A stretch of 64,000 nt of DNA from UBA2970 sp965221075 (GCA_965221075.1 OZ244865.1:372001-436000), one strand, 5' to 3'. Positions 35,671 to 45,175 are shown, counted from the stretch's first letter. Notes: generated by a model not told the origin, from the letters alone. Numbers and translations are program-made.

Positions 35671-37434
35671 GAGCCTGTCGGATTTCGGGCAAGCCGAAGG
35701 AGAACAGGCAGTTTTCTCTCTTCGAGCAAGATAACCCTATCGCGCCAGCAATGCGCGAGGTAGGTTCCTGGTAGACGCGCTGGTCCGCCGGTCAGCAGTC
35801 CGCAAGCATGGGCAACATCTTCCGTCCGATCGACAACTCCCAGCTCTACCTGCTCCCTCCCTCGGTGCAGGAATGGCTTCCCCCCAATCATCTGGCCCGC
35901 TTCGTTGTCGATGTAGTTGGGGAACTGGATCTGACCCCAATTCTCTCGGCCTACTCACCCAGCGGGAGGAAGGCCTACCACCCGGAGGTGCTTCTGGGGC
36001 TGCTCTTCTACGGCTATGCGAAGGGCGTATTCTCCAGTCGGCAGCTGGAGCAGGCGACCTACGACACGCTGGACTACCGCTTCGTTTCCCGGAACGAGCA
36101 TCCCGACCACGACACCATCTCGGCATTCCACAAGCGGTTCCTGGGGGAACTGGAGGGGCTCTTTCTTCAGATCATGGTTCTGGCCAAGGAGGTGGGCTTT
36201 GTGCGCATGGGCAAGGTGAGCCTGGATGGGACGAAGATCCAGGCCAATGCCAGCAAGCACAAGGCCTTGAGCTGGGAGTACGCCGAGCGGCTGGAAAAGC
36301 AGCTCAAGGAAGAGATCGCCAAGCTGATGGAGATGGCGGGCAATGCGGATGCCGAGGAAACCTGCGAGCTGGACCTGCCCGCCGAGATCGAGCGCAGGGA
36401 GGATCGCTTGAAGGCGCTGCGGGAAGCGAAGCAGGCGATTCGCGACCGGGCGGCCCAGCGCCATGAGCGGGAGCAGTCCGAACGCAAAGCCGCAGGCGAG
36501 TCTCGAGCCGAGCCCCCCTCGAGGCCGAAGGAAGAGAGGAGCGAGGAGCCAGCCAAGGAGCCCGCTCGGCTTCAATCCGGGGATCCTCTAGCCCATGGGA
36601 AGGAGGAGAGGAGCGAAGAGCCGGCCGAGGAGCCGCCACCGGAGCCACGGGCGAAGGATCAGGTGAACCTGACCGATCCCGAGTCCCGGATCATGAAGAC
36701 CAGCAACGGCTTCGAGCAGTGCTACAATGCCCAGGCGGTGGTAGATGCCGAAAGCCATCTGATCGTCGCTTCGCACATCACGGAATCAGGCAACGACAAG
36801 AAGCAGGTGAAGCCGGCGCTGGAGGCTCTCAAGAAGACGGAAGCGGAGCTAGGGAAGCCTGAAGCGTTGCTGGCCGATGCCGGCTATCACAGCGCCGCCA
36901 ACATCGATCTGTGCGAGAAGGAGGGCATCGTGCCCTATATCGCCCAGAGGAGGGAGAAGCATCACGAGCCACTGGAGAAGCGGCTGGAACCGCCGCCGGA
37001 ATGTCCCGGGAACGCCAGTGGGGTGGAACGGGCGCGTCACCGGCTCAAGACTCCGGAAGGCAAGGCAGTGTACTCGAAGCGGAAGTGCACGGTGGAAACG
37101 GTGTTCGGCAACATCAAGGAGGCGCTCGGCTTCCGACGGTTCCACCTGCGAGGCAAGCAATATGCCCAAGGAGAGTGGACCCTGGTGAGCCTGGCTTGGA
37201 ATCTGAAGCGGATGCATTCGCTGACCAGCGCAGCATGAGGGGGAGGGACCGGGATCCCCTCTCTCACGGGGGCAGGCGCTTCCTGTGAGGGGCCGATCCA
37301 GCCCCCATTTCGCAAACCCACGCGACTATCCCGTCGATCGCGTCGCTTGAAGAGCCTCGAGAGCATGCTTGCCGGTCGGCAAGCACCCTGCAGATGAGTT
37401 GTTCAGGAACGCGATCCCGTTTTCCGACAGACTC
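35671..37434 (+). mobile_element. IS1182-family insertion sequence, intact copy
   Basis: An element of 1764 bp bounded by imperfect inverted repeats: left GAGCCTGTCGGATTTCGGGC (35671-35690), right (read inward) GAGTCTGTCGGAAAACGGGA (37434-37415). It is flanked by a duplicated target CTAG (35667-35670 and 37435-37438). The empty site is visible after copy 1, where ...TGCGCCCTAGGGCGGCTGCG runs uninterrupted (33052-33075). It carries one intact transposase gene. A decayed copy lies at 60603-62365 and a solo left end at 59613. Confidence 0.92.
35808..37238 (+). CDS. IS1182-family transposase
   Basis: DDE transposase of 476 residues. The N-terminal family block (LYLLPPSVQEWLPPNHLARF, LLFYGYAKGVFSSRQLE) is followed by the catalytic residues D140 (KVSLDGTKIQANASKHK), D357 (LLADAGYHSAANI) and E430 (KRKCTVETVFGNIKEALGFRRF). 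Residues about 225-285 form a Glu/Pro-rich, repeat-like insert (EERSEEPA occurs twice) between the first two acidic residues. The frame is complete, so the element may still be active, unlike its second copy. Confidence 0.95.
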   Translation: MGNIFRPIDNSQLYLLPPSVQEWLPPNHLARFVVDVVGELDLTPILSAYSPSGRKAYHPEVLLGLLFYGYAKGVFSSRQLEQATYDTLDYRFVSRNEHPDHDTISAFHKRFLGELEGLFLQIMVLAKEVGFVRMGKVSLDGTKIQANASKHKALSWEYAERLEKQLKEEIAKLMEMAGNADAEETCELDLPAEIERREDRLKALREAKQAIRDRAAQRHEREQSERKAAGESRAEPPSRPKEERSEEPAKEPARLQSGDPLAHGKEERSEEPAEEPPPEPRAKDQVNLTDPESRIMKTSNGFEQCYNAQAVVDAESHLIVASHITESGNDKKQVKPALEALKKTEAELGKPEALLADAGYHSAANIDLCEKEGIVPYIAQRREKHHEPLEKRLEPPPECPGNASGVERARHRLKTPEGKAVYSKRKCTVETVFGNIKEALGFRRFHLRGKQYAQGEWTLVSLAWNLKRMHSLTSAA

Positions 37435-37438
37435 CTAG

Positions 37439-37541
37439 GGCGGCTGCGCCGCCATCGGCGCGGGCGCAGACTGCTGCTACTGGCCGAGGAGTCGCGGCTG
37501 TATGGGAAGGAATCAAGAAGGACCGCCGGATGCAGCCGGTG
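37439..37541 (+). repeat. R1-type spacer (short form) with sigma-gene scar, interrupted
   Basis: Second copy of the spacer, displaced by the IS. It starts with the GGCGGCTGCGCCGCC palindrome and continues like the spacer at 33066. Positions 37513-37541 match 28 of 29 bases of the sigma gene (from 28490); the rest of the scar (CAGCCGGTGGTGGATCTGGG, from 37985) is found beyond a 443-bp insertion. Confidence 0.75.
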
Positions 37542-37984
37542 TTACTTACAGCGATTATCCGGACGGGTTTTCCCAGATTGCTCCGGGCTGACATCCGATC
37601 GAGGGGGTGCCATTGGCCTTGCAGGAGGCGATAGGCTCTTGCTGCCTGAGGAGAAGACTTCCTGGAAGGGAGAAGCTGCCTGATCCAGCTGGTTTGAGCG
37701 GCAGCCGATGAAGCAGCTCTACTTTCCAGGGTACATCGTTCCAGCCATTGGCCCGACACAGGCCTCGGGCGTCGGACGGCCGGATTGTCCCTGCATGAGG
37801 CGGAAGACGTAGCAGTTTTCGCACTGGTCGCCATCGAAGACGCAGAGGATCCGCTTCAGGTTCCAGCTCCAAACCGTTCGGGGATGCGGAAGGAGGTTCC
37901 CGAGGCGGAGACGAAGATGGTGTCGCTTGCTGGGGGACAGCCGAAAAAAGATCTCCCGATTCACCGGAATATCTACGCAAATAA
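37542..37984. mobile_element. 443-bp insertion with 9-bp target duplication (MITE-like)
   Basis: This segment is absent from the equivalent spacer at 33066-33192 and is flanked by perfect 9-bp direct repeats CAGCCGGTG (37533-37541 and 37985-37993), where the empty site has only one. Its ends are imperfect inverted repeats: TTACTTACAGCGATTATCCGG at the left, and TTATTTGCGTAGATATTCCGG read inward from the right (about 14 of 21 positions agree). No convincing gene lies inside; short minus-strand frames encode at most 50-70 residues. It behaves like a non-autonomous element; 9-bp duplications fit IS4-type or IS1-type transposases. Confidence 0.75.
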
Positions 37985-38013
37985 CAGCCGGTGGTGGATC
38001 TGGGCGATTTGCT

Positions 38014-40436
38014 ACGAATAGCCACGATCTCCTCCGGTTCCTCCTGAAGCCGGCCGGATCCTGCATCCTCCTCTCCCTGCTCTTCGCTCCTCCTTCCGTA
38101 GCCCAGGAGGCGCCGCTGGACCCGCTGCCCTGGGAGGTCCGGAAACTGGCCTACCGGAATCTGCCTTTCTCCCCGGAGGAGGATCCCGCCCTGGAGCGGC
38201 TGGGGGCCGCTATCGCACGCTTCCTTTCGGACGGGGATCTCGCCTCGTTCATGTCGACGCACGCCCTGAGCCTGGAGGACACGAAAGCCTTGTGGGGAGA
38301 CGGCGAAGAGCTCCCGGAGGGCTTCGAGGAAGCCATCGAGAAGTTCCATCCGCAGAAGCACGAGCAGCTCCGCGCGGATCTGGAAGGCATTCTGGAACTG
38401 GTATCCCCGCTGGGACTCCCGAAGGCGGGCGGCTCGTTCCGCCTGGAGGGAATCCGTGCCCATCCCTCGCCGACTGTGTTGGCAAGGATCAGCAACGCCA
38501 CTCCCTCCGACTACAGCACTGAAGCCTCGCTTGTAGAGGTGCGCCTGTCCCTGGATCCCGAAGCGATCGGGAAGCTGGGGGAGAAATACCGCGGGGACTG
38601 CGTGCTGTGGGTCGATGATGCAGTGCGCACCAGCCGGGGATGGTTCATCGAGGGCTTGAAATTCGGAGGCGGAGGCATCCGGTGGGAGGCATTTCCTTCC
38701 CTGCTGGAAGCGGAGCCTCTGCGATGGGCTCTGCCCGGGAACATCCGGGATCTGGTTTTAAGCCATCGCCCGATCCTCCTGAAGGACGATCCCGCTCTCG
38801 GACGGCTGGGCGAGAGTGTCCGGCAGCTGCTGGCCCGGCAGGACGTCTCCGGCTTCCTTTCCTCGGCCTACATCTCCCTGGAGGATCAGCTCGAGTTGTT
38901 GCGGCCCTCGGATCCCGAGGTCCATCGGAAGGATGTGGCCATGCTCAACGAGCTTGGGATCGAAGCAGACGTTTCAACGGATGACAATATCGTCTTCTAC
39001 CACGAGTCTCGATCCGACAGCTTCCGTTCCCAGGCGCAGGCAGTCCTGGACATGGCGTCGATCTTCGATCTTTCCCGGAACGGGGAACTGTTCCAAGTCG
39101 AGGAGATCCGGGTCGGACCGACGAGGGTCGGGAGCGGCTACATGGGAAGCGGTGCCGTCGAGGGATCCGATATAGACGTGGAACTCTCCCTTCCAGCCGC
39201 GGCGCTGACGGAACTGGGCCTGGATCCGGCGGGGAAGATCGTTTTGAGAATCGGATCCGCCACAAGGCTGGGGGATGACTGGCGGATCGATTCCTACAAG
39301 TTCGGTTGGATGAGCCTTCCACGGCACGGGAACCCAGAGGCCGTCGAACTTCTGCCCGAGGAGATCCGCCAGAGGGCGCTCGCCGGAACGCTGACCACCA
39401 TGAAGGAGGATCCAGCTCTGGAGCGGTTTGGCGAGGAAGTACTGCAGCTGGTTTCCGGGGGGGATGTCGCTGCGTTTCTCGCCTCGAGCGCTGTCTCGGC
39501 CGAGTCGCTCGCAGCGCTCTACGGAGGATTAGCAGCGCTCCACGAAGACTTCGACGAGAAGAGCATGCTTGCCGAGATGGAGACGCAGGCCGTCGATATG
39601 AAGCAGGCGCTGCGCTCCGAAGCGGAGGAGGCTCTCGACTTCGTCTCGGACCTGGACCTTCCCCGGGACAGGAACGAATACCAGCTTGTGGACGTCCTGG
39701 TGGGGGATTTCGGAATGCTTTCCCTCTCCCATGCGGATCGGTGCGTCATTGCGCCTAGCATCGACGTGGTGTTCTCCCTGGCTCCCGAAGCGATCGGGGT
39801 ATCGGGCCGGGACCAACGGGTAGTGTTAGTCCTCGATACAGACGACGCTCTCAGGACGGCCGACGGGTGGAAACTGATGGGCAAGCGGATCGACTGGAAG
39901 CTGCTTCCCTGGGCGGTCCTGGGGGAGAAGGAGCGGTTCTCTCTGGACCTCAATTGGAAACTCCGGGAGCTAGCTCGGGGGGCGTGGCAGGGGCACCGGG
40001 CTCCCGAGTTCGTCTTCTACTCCCTGGAGGACGGAACCGAGCATTCCAGCGAGGAGCTGGCGGGAAGGGTGGTGGCGCTTCAGTCTGGGCGAGCTGGTGC
40101 GGTCCCTGCCAGGGTTCCATGGCAAGGCTGCAGGACCTGGTGGCCGAGAATCCCGAGTGGAAGGGAAGGGTCGAGGTGATCTCGACCAGCCTTGACGACA
40201 CGGCCGAGGAGGCCAGGGACCATCTGCGGAGGAAGGGATGGAACTCCACCCGGAACGTCTGGGCCGGACCTGGCGGATTCTTCAGCGGCGCTTCCAGGGC
40301 CTTCCAGATCGAAGCGATCCCCCGATCCTATGTCATCGATTCCGAGGGAATGATTGCCTTCGATTCCGTCTCGGAGGGGGCAGTGGAGAGCCTTCTGGGC
40401 GCGGCTGAGGAAGCAGCCCCGCCAGCTGCGCCCTAG
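38014..40436 (+). pseudogene. Thioredoxin-repeat gene, copy 3 (start lost and frameshifted)
   Basis: Copy 3 of the family, alignable from signal peptide to stop. Where copy 2 has ATG AAT AGC CAC it has ACG AAT AGC CAC (38014), so the native start codon is lost; only an unlikely upstream TTG (37927) inside the 443-bp insertion keeps the frame open. Near 40083 one T is missing relative to copies 1 and 2 (TTCTGGGCG became TCTGGGCG), which shifts the frame immediately before the WASWCGPC motif. The thioredoxin domain continues in another frame to the usual end (EEAAPPAAP, stop 40434-40436). The three repeats themselves remain readable and resemble copy 1 in the middle. Confidence 0.88.
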
Positions 40437-40745
40437 GCGGCTGCGCCGCCATTGGCTCGCGCGTGCGCTTGTCGCCGGACGACGGTATCCGCTCGACGAT
40501 GGGCGTGGCAGGCGGATTCGGGCCGACTGTGGCGCCTAAGGGCTCGAGGACGGCTTGTTGGGGATGGCCGAAGGCGTCCCGCCTCCGTTGTCCTTTTTGC
40601 CGATCTTCCTGAAGTTGTTCGGATTCAGGCAGGTTCCGGCTGGCTTGACAGGCACAGGCCACTGCTACTGGCCGAGGAGCCGGCCGCATGGAAGGGAATG
40701 TGCTGCCATGGCCTTGCGGCGCTTGCCATGCATGCGGGGGGCTTG
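40436..40745 (+). repeat. R1 repeat, long form
   Basis: Starts with GGCGGCTGCGCCGCC (40436-40450) right at the copy-3 stop and runs for about 300 bases. It matches the sequence after the second IS copy (62369-62690) over its length, including GGCAGGCGGATTCGGGCCG and CTTGAC(A/G)GGCAC...TGCTGCCATGGCC-type blocks. The forms at 33066 and 37439 are the same unit with an internal deletion. No protein is apparent. The remaining bases up to 40968 hold nothing I can name. Confidence 0.7.
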
Positions 40746-40968
40746 CTGCCTGGACAGATGGCTCGAGCCCTCCAGATGGATCCGGTCTTGCAGAGATAAG
40801 CCAGAAATACAGCCCGCATTATTCCGGCTTTCTATGAAGAACGGAAGGTTCGACGCCGAAGCCCGGAACGTCCTCAACCGTCCGTCCCTTCCCTGAAACC
40901 GCCTCCGGCTGCATCGCCGCCAAGGACATCGACCACCTGGGGAACAAAGCGATGAGGGCCCTTCTTTT

Positions 40969-41005
40969 CTAGGCTAAACCAAGATCGAGTCTTGATTTAG
41001 CCTAG
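40969..41005. promoter_or_regulatory. 37-bp palindrome upstream of the AAA/DUF4143 gene
   Basis: Arms CTAGGCTAAA (40969-40978) and TTTAGCCTAG (40996-41005) are perfect complements, and the inner CCAAGAT/TCTTGA bases extend the symmetry around CGAG. It ends 21 bases before the ATG at 41027, where an operator or promoter would be. It lacks a T-tract, so it does not look like a terminator. Probably an autoregulatory site. Confidence 0.6.
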
Positions 41006-41026
41006 TCGGCGATCTAGGGATGTTCC

Positions 41027-42202
41027 ATGATTCTACGGGATCTTGCTCCGAGGCTGAAGGAGGCGGCGCGGACATGGCCGTCCATCACGCTCACGGGGCC
41101 ACGGCAGAGCGGCAAGACGACGCTCTGCCGGGCGCTTTTCCCCCAGCATGCCTACGCGACCCTGGAGGCCCCGGACGTGCGGGCCTTCGCAACCGAAGAC
41201 CCGCTATCCTTCCTTGCCCAGTTCCCGCATGGAGCCATCCTCGACGAAGTGCAGAGAGCGCCGGCCCTGCCGTCCTACCTGCAAGGCCTGATCGACGCCG
41301 ATCCCTCTCCGGGGCGCTGGATCCTGACGGGCTCGCATAACCTGGCCTTGCACCAGTCCGTCAGCCAGTCGCTGGCCGGGAGGACGGCGGTGCACACCCT
41401 GCTGCCTTTGGGCCGGAGCGAGATCGTTCGCTTCCCCCGGCATCCCGAGAACCTGGAAGAGGCTCTCTTCGCTGGTTCCTACCCGCGCATATTCGACATC
41501 GGCCTTGATCCCTCGGACTGGCTGCGTTCCTACGTCGCCACCTATGTCGAGCGCGACGTGCGCATGATCAGCAATATCGGAGATCTGGCAGTCTTCCAGA
41601 ATTTCGTGGCGCTCGCTGCCGGCAGGACGGCCCAGTTTCTCAACTACTCCTCGCTGTCCGGCGATTGCGGCATCTCGCAGCCGACCGCGAAGGCCTGGCT
41701 CGGGATCCTCGAGACCAGCTATCTTGCCTTCCGCCTGCCGGCGTTCCCTTCGAATGCGCGCAAGCGGCTCAAGAAGATGCCGAAGCTCCATTTCTACGAC
41801 ACCGGTCTCGTCTGCTGGCTGCTAGGCATCCGCACGCCCGAGCAGCTGCGCACGCATCCGCTGCGCGGCGCGATCTTCGAGAGCTGGGTGGTCTCGGAGA
41901 TCGTCAAGCATCGGACCAGCCGGGGCGGCGCCGACGGGCTGTCCTGCTACCGGGACCGGAACGACGCCGAGGCCGATCTCGTCGTCGAACGCTCCTCCGG
42001 CGTCACGCTGGTCGAAGCCAAGTCCGCCAGGACGCCGTCGTCCAGCATGTTCCAAGGCTCCAGACGCGTGCGAAGGCAGCTGGAGCGACTGTCGGAACCG
42101 TGCCCCATCGTGGTGGTCCATGGCGGCGATCAGCTCCAGCGCCGGGGCATGGATTGCCTGCTCCCCTGGAGCATGCTTCATGAACAGGAGCTTGGAATGT
42201 AG
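41027..42202 (+). CDS. AAA-fold ATPase with DUF4143 domain
   Basis: Protein of 391 residues of the AAA_14/DUF4143 type. Walker A TGPRQSGKTTL near residues 23-33, Walker B GAILDEVQRAP near 69-79, and LTGSHNLALHQSVSQSLAGRTA near 104-125 with the sensor region. DUF4143 (about 165-330) has YVATYVERDVRMI, LGILETSYLAFRLPAF, LHFYDTGLVCWLLGI and a C-terminal nuclease-like element, DRNDAEADLVVE with VEAKSA, resembling a D-x(n)-E-x-K core. Such genes are frequent and mobile; their role is unclear, and a link to stress or toxin-antitoxin functions has only been suggested. It stands alone between R1 repeats, preceded by a long palindrome, so horizontal arrival is plausible. Confidence 0.9.
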   Translation: MILRDLAPRLKEAARTWPSITLTGPRQSGKTTLCRALFPQHAYATLEAPDVRAFATEDPLSFLAQFPHGAILDEVQRAPALPSYLQGLIDADPSPGRWILTGSHNLALHQSVSQSLAGRTAVHTLLPLGRSEIVRFPRHPENLEEALFAGSYPRIFDIGLDPSDWLRSYVATYVERDVRMISNIGDLAVFQNFVALAAGRTAQFLNYSSLSGDCGISQPTAKAWLGILETSYLAFRLPAFPSNARKRLKKMPKLHFYDTGLVCWLLGIRTPEQLRTHPLRGAIFESWVVSEIVKHRTSRGGADGLSCYRDRNDAEADLVVERSSGVTLVEAKSARTPSSSMFQGSRRVRRQLERLSEPCPIVVVHGGDQLQRRGMDCLLPWSMLHEQELGM

Positions 42203-42299
42203 ATCTCCGCCGGTGCCGAGGCGCTCCCGCTGCTCCACGGCACGGCCTGGAAGCGCTTTCTCGCCCTGGCGCTGTCCGGACTCGGGCGGGCGCCCGCGG

Positions 42300-42366
42300 A
42301 CTTGACGGGCACGTACTGGTGCTGGCCGAGGGCCGGCCGCTTGGGCAGGAGGGCGCTGCCATGGCC
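42300..42366 (+). repeat. R1 repeat, fragment
   Basis: CTTGACGGGCACG (42301) ... TGGCCGAGGGCCGGCCGC ... GCGCTGCCATGGCC matches the inner part of the long R1 copies at 40643-40710 and 62600-62668. The surrounding spacer (42203-42532, 330 bases) has no gene or clear terminator. R1 sequence thus flanks the AAA/DUF4143 gene on both sides. Confidence 0.55.
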
Positions 42367-42532
42367 CAGAGGAGACCGCCATAGGGGGTTCCCGCTGCCA
42401 GGCAGGATGGCAGGAGAGCTCCGGCATGGATTCGAGCCTGGCGACATGGGCCCGAAGCAGGTTTCCGGCTCTCCGGCCTGTCTTGGGAAGCAGCGCCCGG
42501 AGGGCGCCCCGGATCCGGCCGGCTCGGGGAGC

Positions 42533-43390
42533 CTATCCTGCGTGGAGATGGCCCAGGGCCAGAAGGGCGTAGTAGGTGTACTCGGTGTCGAGGCTCTCCT
42601 CGTGCCAGTGGCCGTGGAAGGAGCCTTCGTTGGTCCACAGGGAGTCGATGAAGTCGAGGCAGGCCTCCCGGAAGGCATCGAAGGGTGTCTGGAGGACGGC
42701 CAGGGCGTGCAGGGAGGTGGCGGTCGAGAGCAGATCGGGCATGGGGGCCTGCGGCGCGGCCAGGAAGCCTCCCTGGGCGTGGAGCCGGTCCTGCAGCCAG
42801 CGGGCGGAGGCGGGCGGAACCGGGAGTCCCAGGTCGGAGAGCAGGGCGACCGCGGCGGCGGTGGCGTTGGTGGAGCCCGAGGGGATTCCCGGCTCGTTGG
42901 CCCAGCTGCCGTCCTCCCTCGCCAGGGGTTCCAGGGATGCGGCGATGCCTTCCTCTCCGGGCGAGGGGGTTCCTAGATCCTGCCGGGCTCCACGGGCCAG
43001 GAATCCGGCGTAGGCGGTGGCGTGGGGCGTGCCGCCTGGACGGTAGCCGCCGCCAGGGGCCCGGAAGGCGTCCAGCCGCCTGCCCAGCGCACGGGCGTGT
43101 CCCTCGGGGAATCCCGTGAAGGCCCGGCAGCGGATCAGGCTGCAGAGGTGGACCAGATCCAGGCCCTCTCCGGTTCCGAAGCGCTCCAGCCACCGGTTCA
43201 GGGCATCGGCGCCGGGATCCATGCGCAGGGCCAGGCAGGCGTCGATGCCGAACACCGTGTAGTAGAGGTCGCAGCGGCCGCCGCGATCCCGGAACCCGCC
43301 CTCGGGATGGCGCTCCCTCTCCAGGAAGCCCTCCACCAGCCGGGAGGACTCCCCCAGCGCATGGGGGGCCAGGCGGGCCACCTGGACCAT
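42533..43390 (-). CDS. Prenyltransferase/squalene-cyclase-repeat protein
   Basis: Protein of 285 residues with alpha-toroid repeats of the prenyltransferase-beta/squalene cyclase fold: PEGGFRDRGGRCDLYYTVFGIDACLAL near 30-55, APGGGYRPGGTPHATAYAGFLA near 114-135, EDGSWANEPGIPSGSTNATAAAVALL and a QGGFLAAPQAPMPDLLSTATSLHAL block; each is a Q/E-x-x-G-G/S-F/W repeat. It lacks the DxDD motif of squalene-hopene cyclases. It could be a terpenoid-binding or prenyl-transferring partner for the adjacent polyprenyl synthase. ATG 43390 with GAGG 6 bases upstream is preferred over TTG 43408. Last gene of the eight-gene cluster, 42 bases after the polyprenyl synthase. Confidence 0.8.
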   Translation of the reverse strand: MVQVARLAPHALGESSRLVEGFLERERHPEGGFRDRGGRCDLYYTVFGIDACLALRMDPGADALNRWLERFGTGEGLDLVHLCSLIRCRAFTGFPEGHARALGRRLDAFRAPGGGYRPGGTPHATAYAGFLARGARQDLGTPSPGEEGIAASLEPLAREDGSWANEPGIPSGSTNATAAAVALLSDLGLPVPPASARWLQDRLHAQGGFLAAPQAPMPDLLSTATSLHALAVLQTPFDAFREACLDFIDSLWTNEGSFHGHWHEESLDTEYTYYALLALGHLHAG

Positions 43391-43432
43391 CTGCAGCCTC
43401 AGGCTCAACCCGGAGGGGGGGAGGGGTTCCGG

Positions 43433-45175
43433 TCAGGCGGCGGTGGCCGCCAGCCTCTCCTCCAGGGAGGGGGGCAGGGCGGCCTCCTCGCGGGGCGGGC
43501 GCTTCTCCTCGAACTCGCTGCACCACCCCTTGATGGTGGTCTCGTTGAAGATCTTCCCGACGACGCGCCGAAGCAGGCCCTTGAGGCTGGGGCTGCCGAG
43601 ATCGGCCAGGGAGCGGATGGCCTCCTCCTTGTAGGCCTCGAGCAGCTCCTGGGCCCGCTCCACCGCCCCGAGGCTCCGGCAGAGCTCCTCGGCTCCAGCC
43701 CATCCGAGGGAGCCCTCGCGCTTCCAGAACCGCTCCAGCAGCTCCCGCTGCTCGCCGCGCGCCTTTCCGTGGGCGATGGCCAGGATCAGGCTGGGACGGG
43801 CCGCCTCCAGGTCCCCCTCCCGGCCCAGGTCGTCCAGGTCGTCGCGGATCTGGTAGGCGATGCCCAGGGCCTGGCTGAACGCGGCCAGGACTCCGCTCAC
43901 CGCCCGGTGCTCCTCGATCCCGGCGTGGATCGCCCCCAGCTGCAGGGCCACCTCGAAGGCCGGCGCGGTCTTGCGCCCAAAGATTTCAAGAACCTCCTCG
44001 ACCGCCAGGGGCCGGGGCTCCCTGGCCCAGGCCAGCTCGGCGCCCTGCCCCTGGCAGAGCCGGCGCTGGCCCCGGGCCGCGGTCTGGATCATCAGGGCCT
44101 GCTGCTCCGGAGGCAGGCCGTTGCCGGAGAGGAGGCGGTAGCCCTCGCCGATCAGCAGGTCGCCGGCGTTCAGGGCCACCGGGATCCCGTGCTCCTCGTG
44201 CAGGGTGCTCTCCCCGTAGCGCCGGGCGTCGCCGTCCTCGATGTCGTCGTGGATCAGGGAGGCCTTGTGGAAGCACTCCACCGCCAGCGCCGTCCTGCGC
44301 AGGCCCTGGGGGAGCTGGGCCGAGGGATCGGGCTGCAGGGCCTGGTGGACGGCCGAGGCGAGGAAGGGGCGCCACCGCTTGCCCGCCCGCATCAGCCAGT
44401 CCCGGGCCAGGGCCTCGCAGGCTCCCTCGGCGGTCCCCAGGCTCATGTCCAGGGTGGCGGGGCTGAACCAGAAGTCCACCTCCTCGCGCAGGGCCGACAG
44501 ATCCATCCTGCGGCTGCGGTCCTCGCTGGTCAGGTGGATGTAGTCCCAGATCCAGTCCATGTCCACCGTGGTGTCGATGCAGTCGTCCTGGAGGAGGGGG
44601 ATGGCCACGCCCGGAATGGCCGCGGCCTCCATGTAGGGGAAGGCGCGCTCCAGCACGCTCAGGCAGCTGACCCCGACGATGGCGTCGATCCTTCCGGTCT
44701 GGATCAGCGACATGACGATGGCCGAGCCCTCGGCCACCAGCACCGCGTAGCCCAGCCGCTCGGCCTCGAGCTGCAGGTCCTGGATCGAGCAGAGCCCGCA
44801 GGACTTGCACAGCAGTCCGAACTCGTCGAAGGGAGCCGGGCAGCGGCTCTCCACCCGGAGGCACTTGGGCAGGAGCAGGAGGCGCCGCTCGTAGGGCACC
44901 GAGGCCAGGGGCTCCCTCCACATCTCGTTGTTGACCAGCACCCCGACGTAGTCGCGGTAGGCCGGATCGATGCGGTTCTCCGCCAGGATCCGGTCGGCGT
45001 GGACCTTCAGGTCGGCCACCGGCAGGGGGGGGACGGGAGCGGACTCCCGGACATGGCGCCGCACGGTCAGGAGGATCTCGTTGCGCTCCTCCAGCGTCTG
45101 GGGGATGTTCTCCTTGGGCCTCCGGGTCCGCTGCGGCGGCAGCGCCCGGGGCAGCGCCAGTTGGGTGGAAGCCAT
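43433..45175 (-). CDS. DUF116-polyprenyl synthetase fusion
   Basis: Protein of 580 residues with two parts. Residues about 50-215 are a DUF116 domain with a cysteine set (C105, C112, C123, C126, C129: KCLRVESRCP...LCKSCGLCSI) suited to a metal or Fe-S site. Residues about 245-535 are an isoprenyl diphosphate synthase with both aspartate motifs, first HDDIED (310-314), second RDDLDD (444-449), plus GKRWRPFL and GRKTAPAFE. It should condense isopentenyl diphosphate onto an allylic primer. The fusion suggests that prenyl chain synthesis is tied to a redox or metal sensor. ATG 45175 starts just before conserved sequence. It follows the radical SAM gene by 11 bases. Confidence 0.9.
   Translation of the reverse strand: MASTQLALPRALPPQRTRRPKENIPQTLEERNEILLTVRRHVRESAPVPPLPVADLKVHADRILAENRIDPAYRDYVGVLVNNEMWREPLASVPYERRLLLLPKCLRVESRCPAPFDEFGLLCKSCGLCSIQDLQLEAERLGYAVLVAEGSAIVMSLIQTGRIDAIVGVSCLSVLERAFPYMEAAAIPGVAIPLLQDDCIDTTVDMDWIWDYIHLTSEDRSRRMDLSALREEVDFWFSPATLDMSLGTAEGACEALARDWLMRAGKRWRPFLASAVHQALQPDPSAQLPQGLRRTALAVECFHKASLIHDDIEDGDARRYGESTLHEEHGIPVALNAGDLLIGEGYRLLSGNGLPPEQQALMIQTAARGQRRLCQGQGAELAWAREPRPLAVEEVLEIFGRKTAPAFEVALQLGAIHAGIEEHRAVSGVLAAFSQALGIAYQIRDDLDDLGREGDLEAARPSLILAIAHGKARGEQRELLERFWKREGSLGWAGAEELCRSLGAVERAQELLEAYKEEAIRSLADLGSPSLKGLLRRVVGKIFNETTIKGWCSEFEEKRPPREEAALPPSLEERLAATAA

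Noticed and set aside
37719..38066. Minus-strand frame inside the 443-bp insertion with a Cys-x-x-Cys (CENCYVF)
   Set aside because: It runs over the insertion border into the antisense of copy 3 and has no ribosome site or relatives that I can see.
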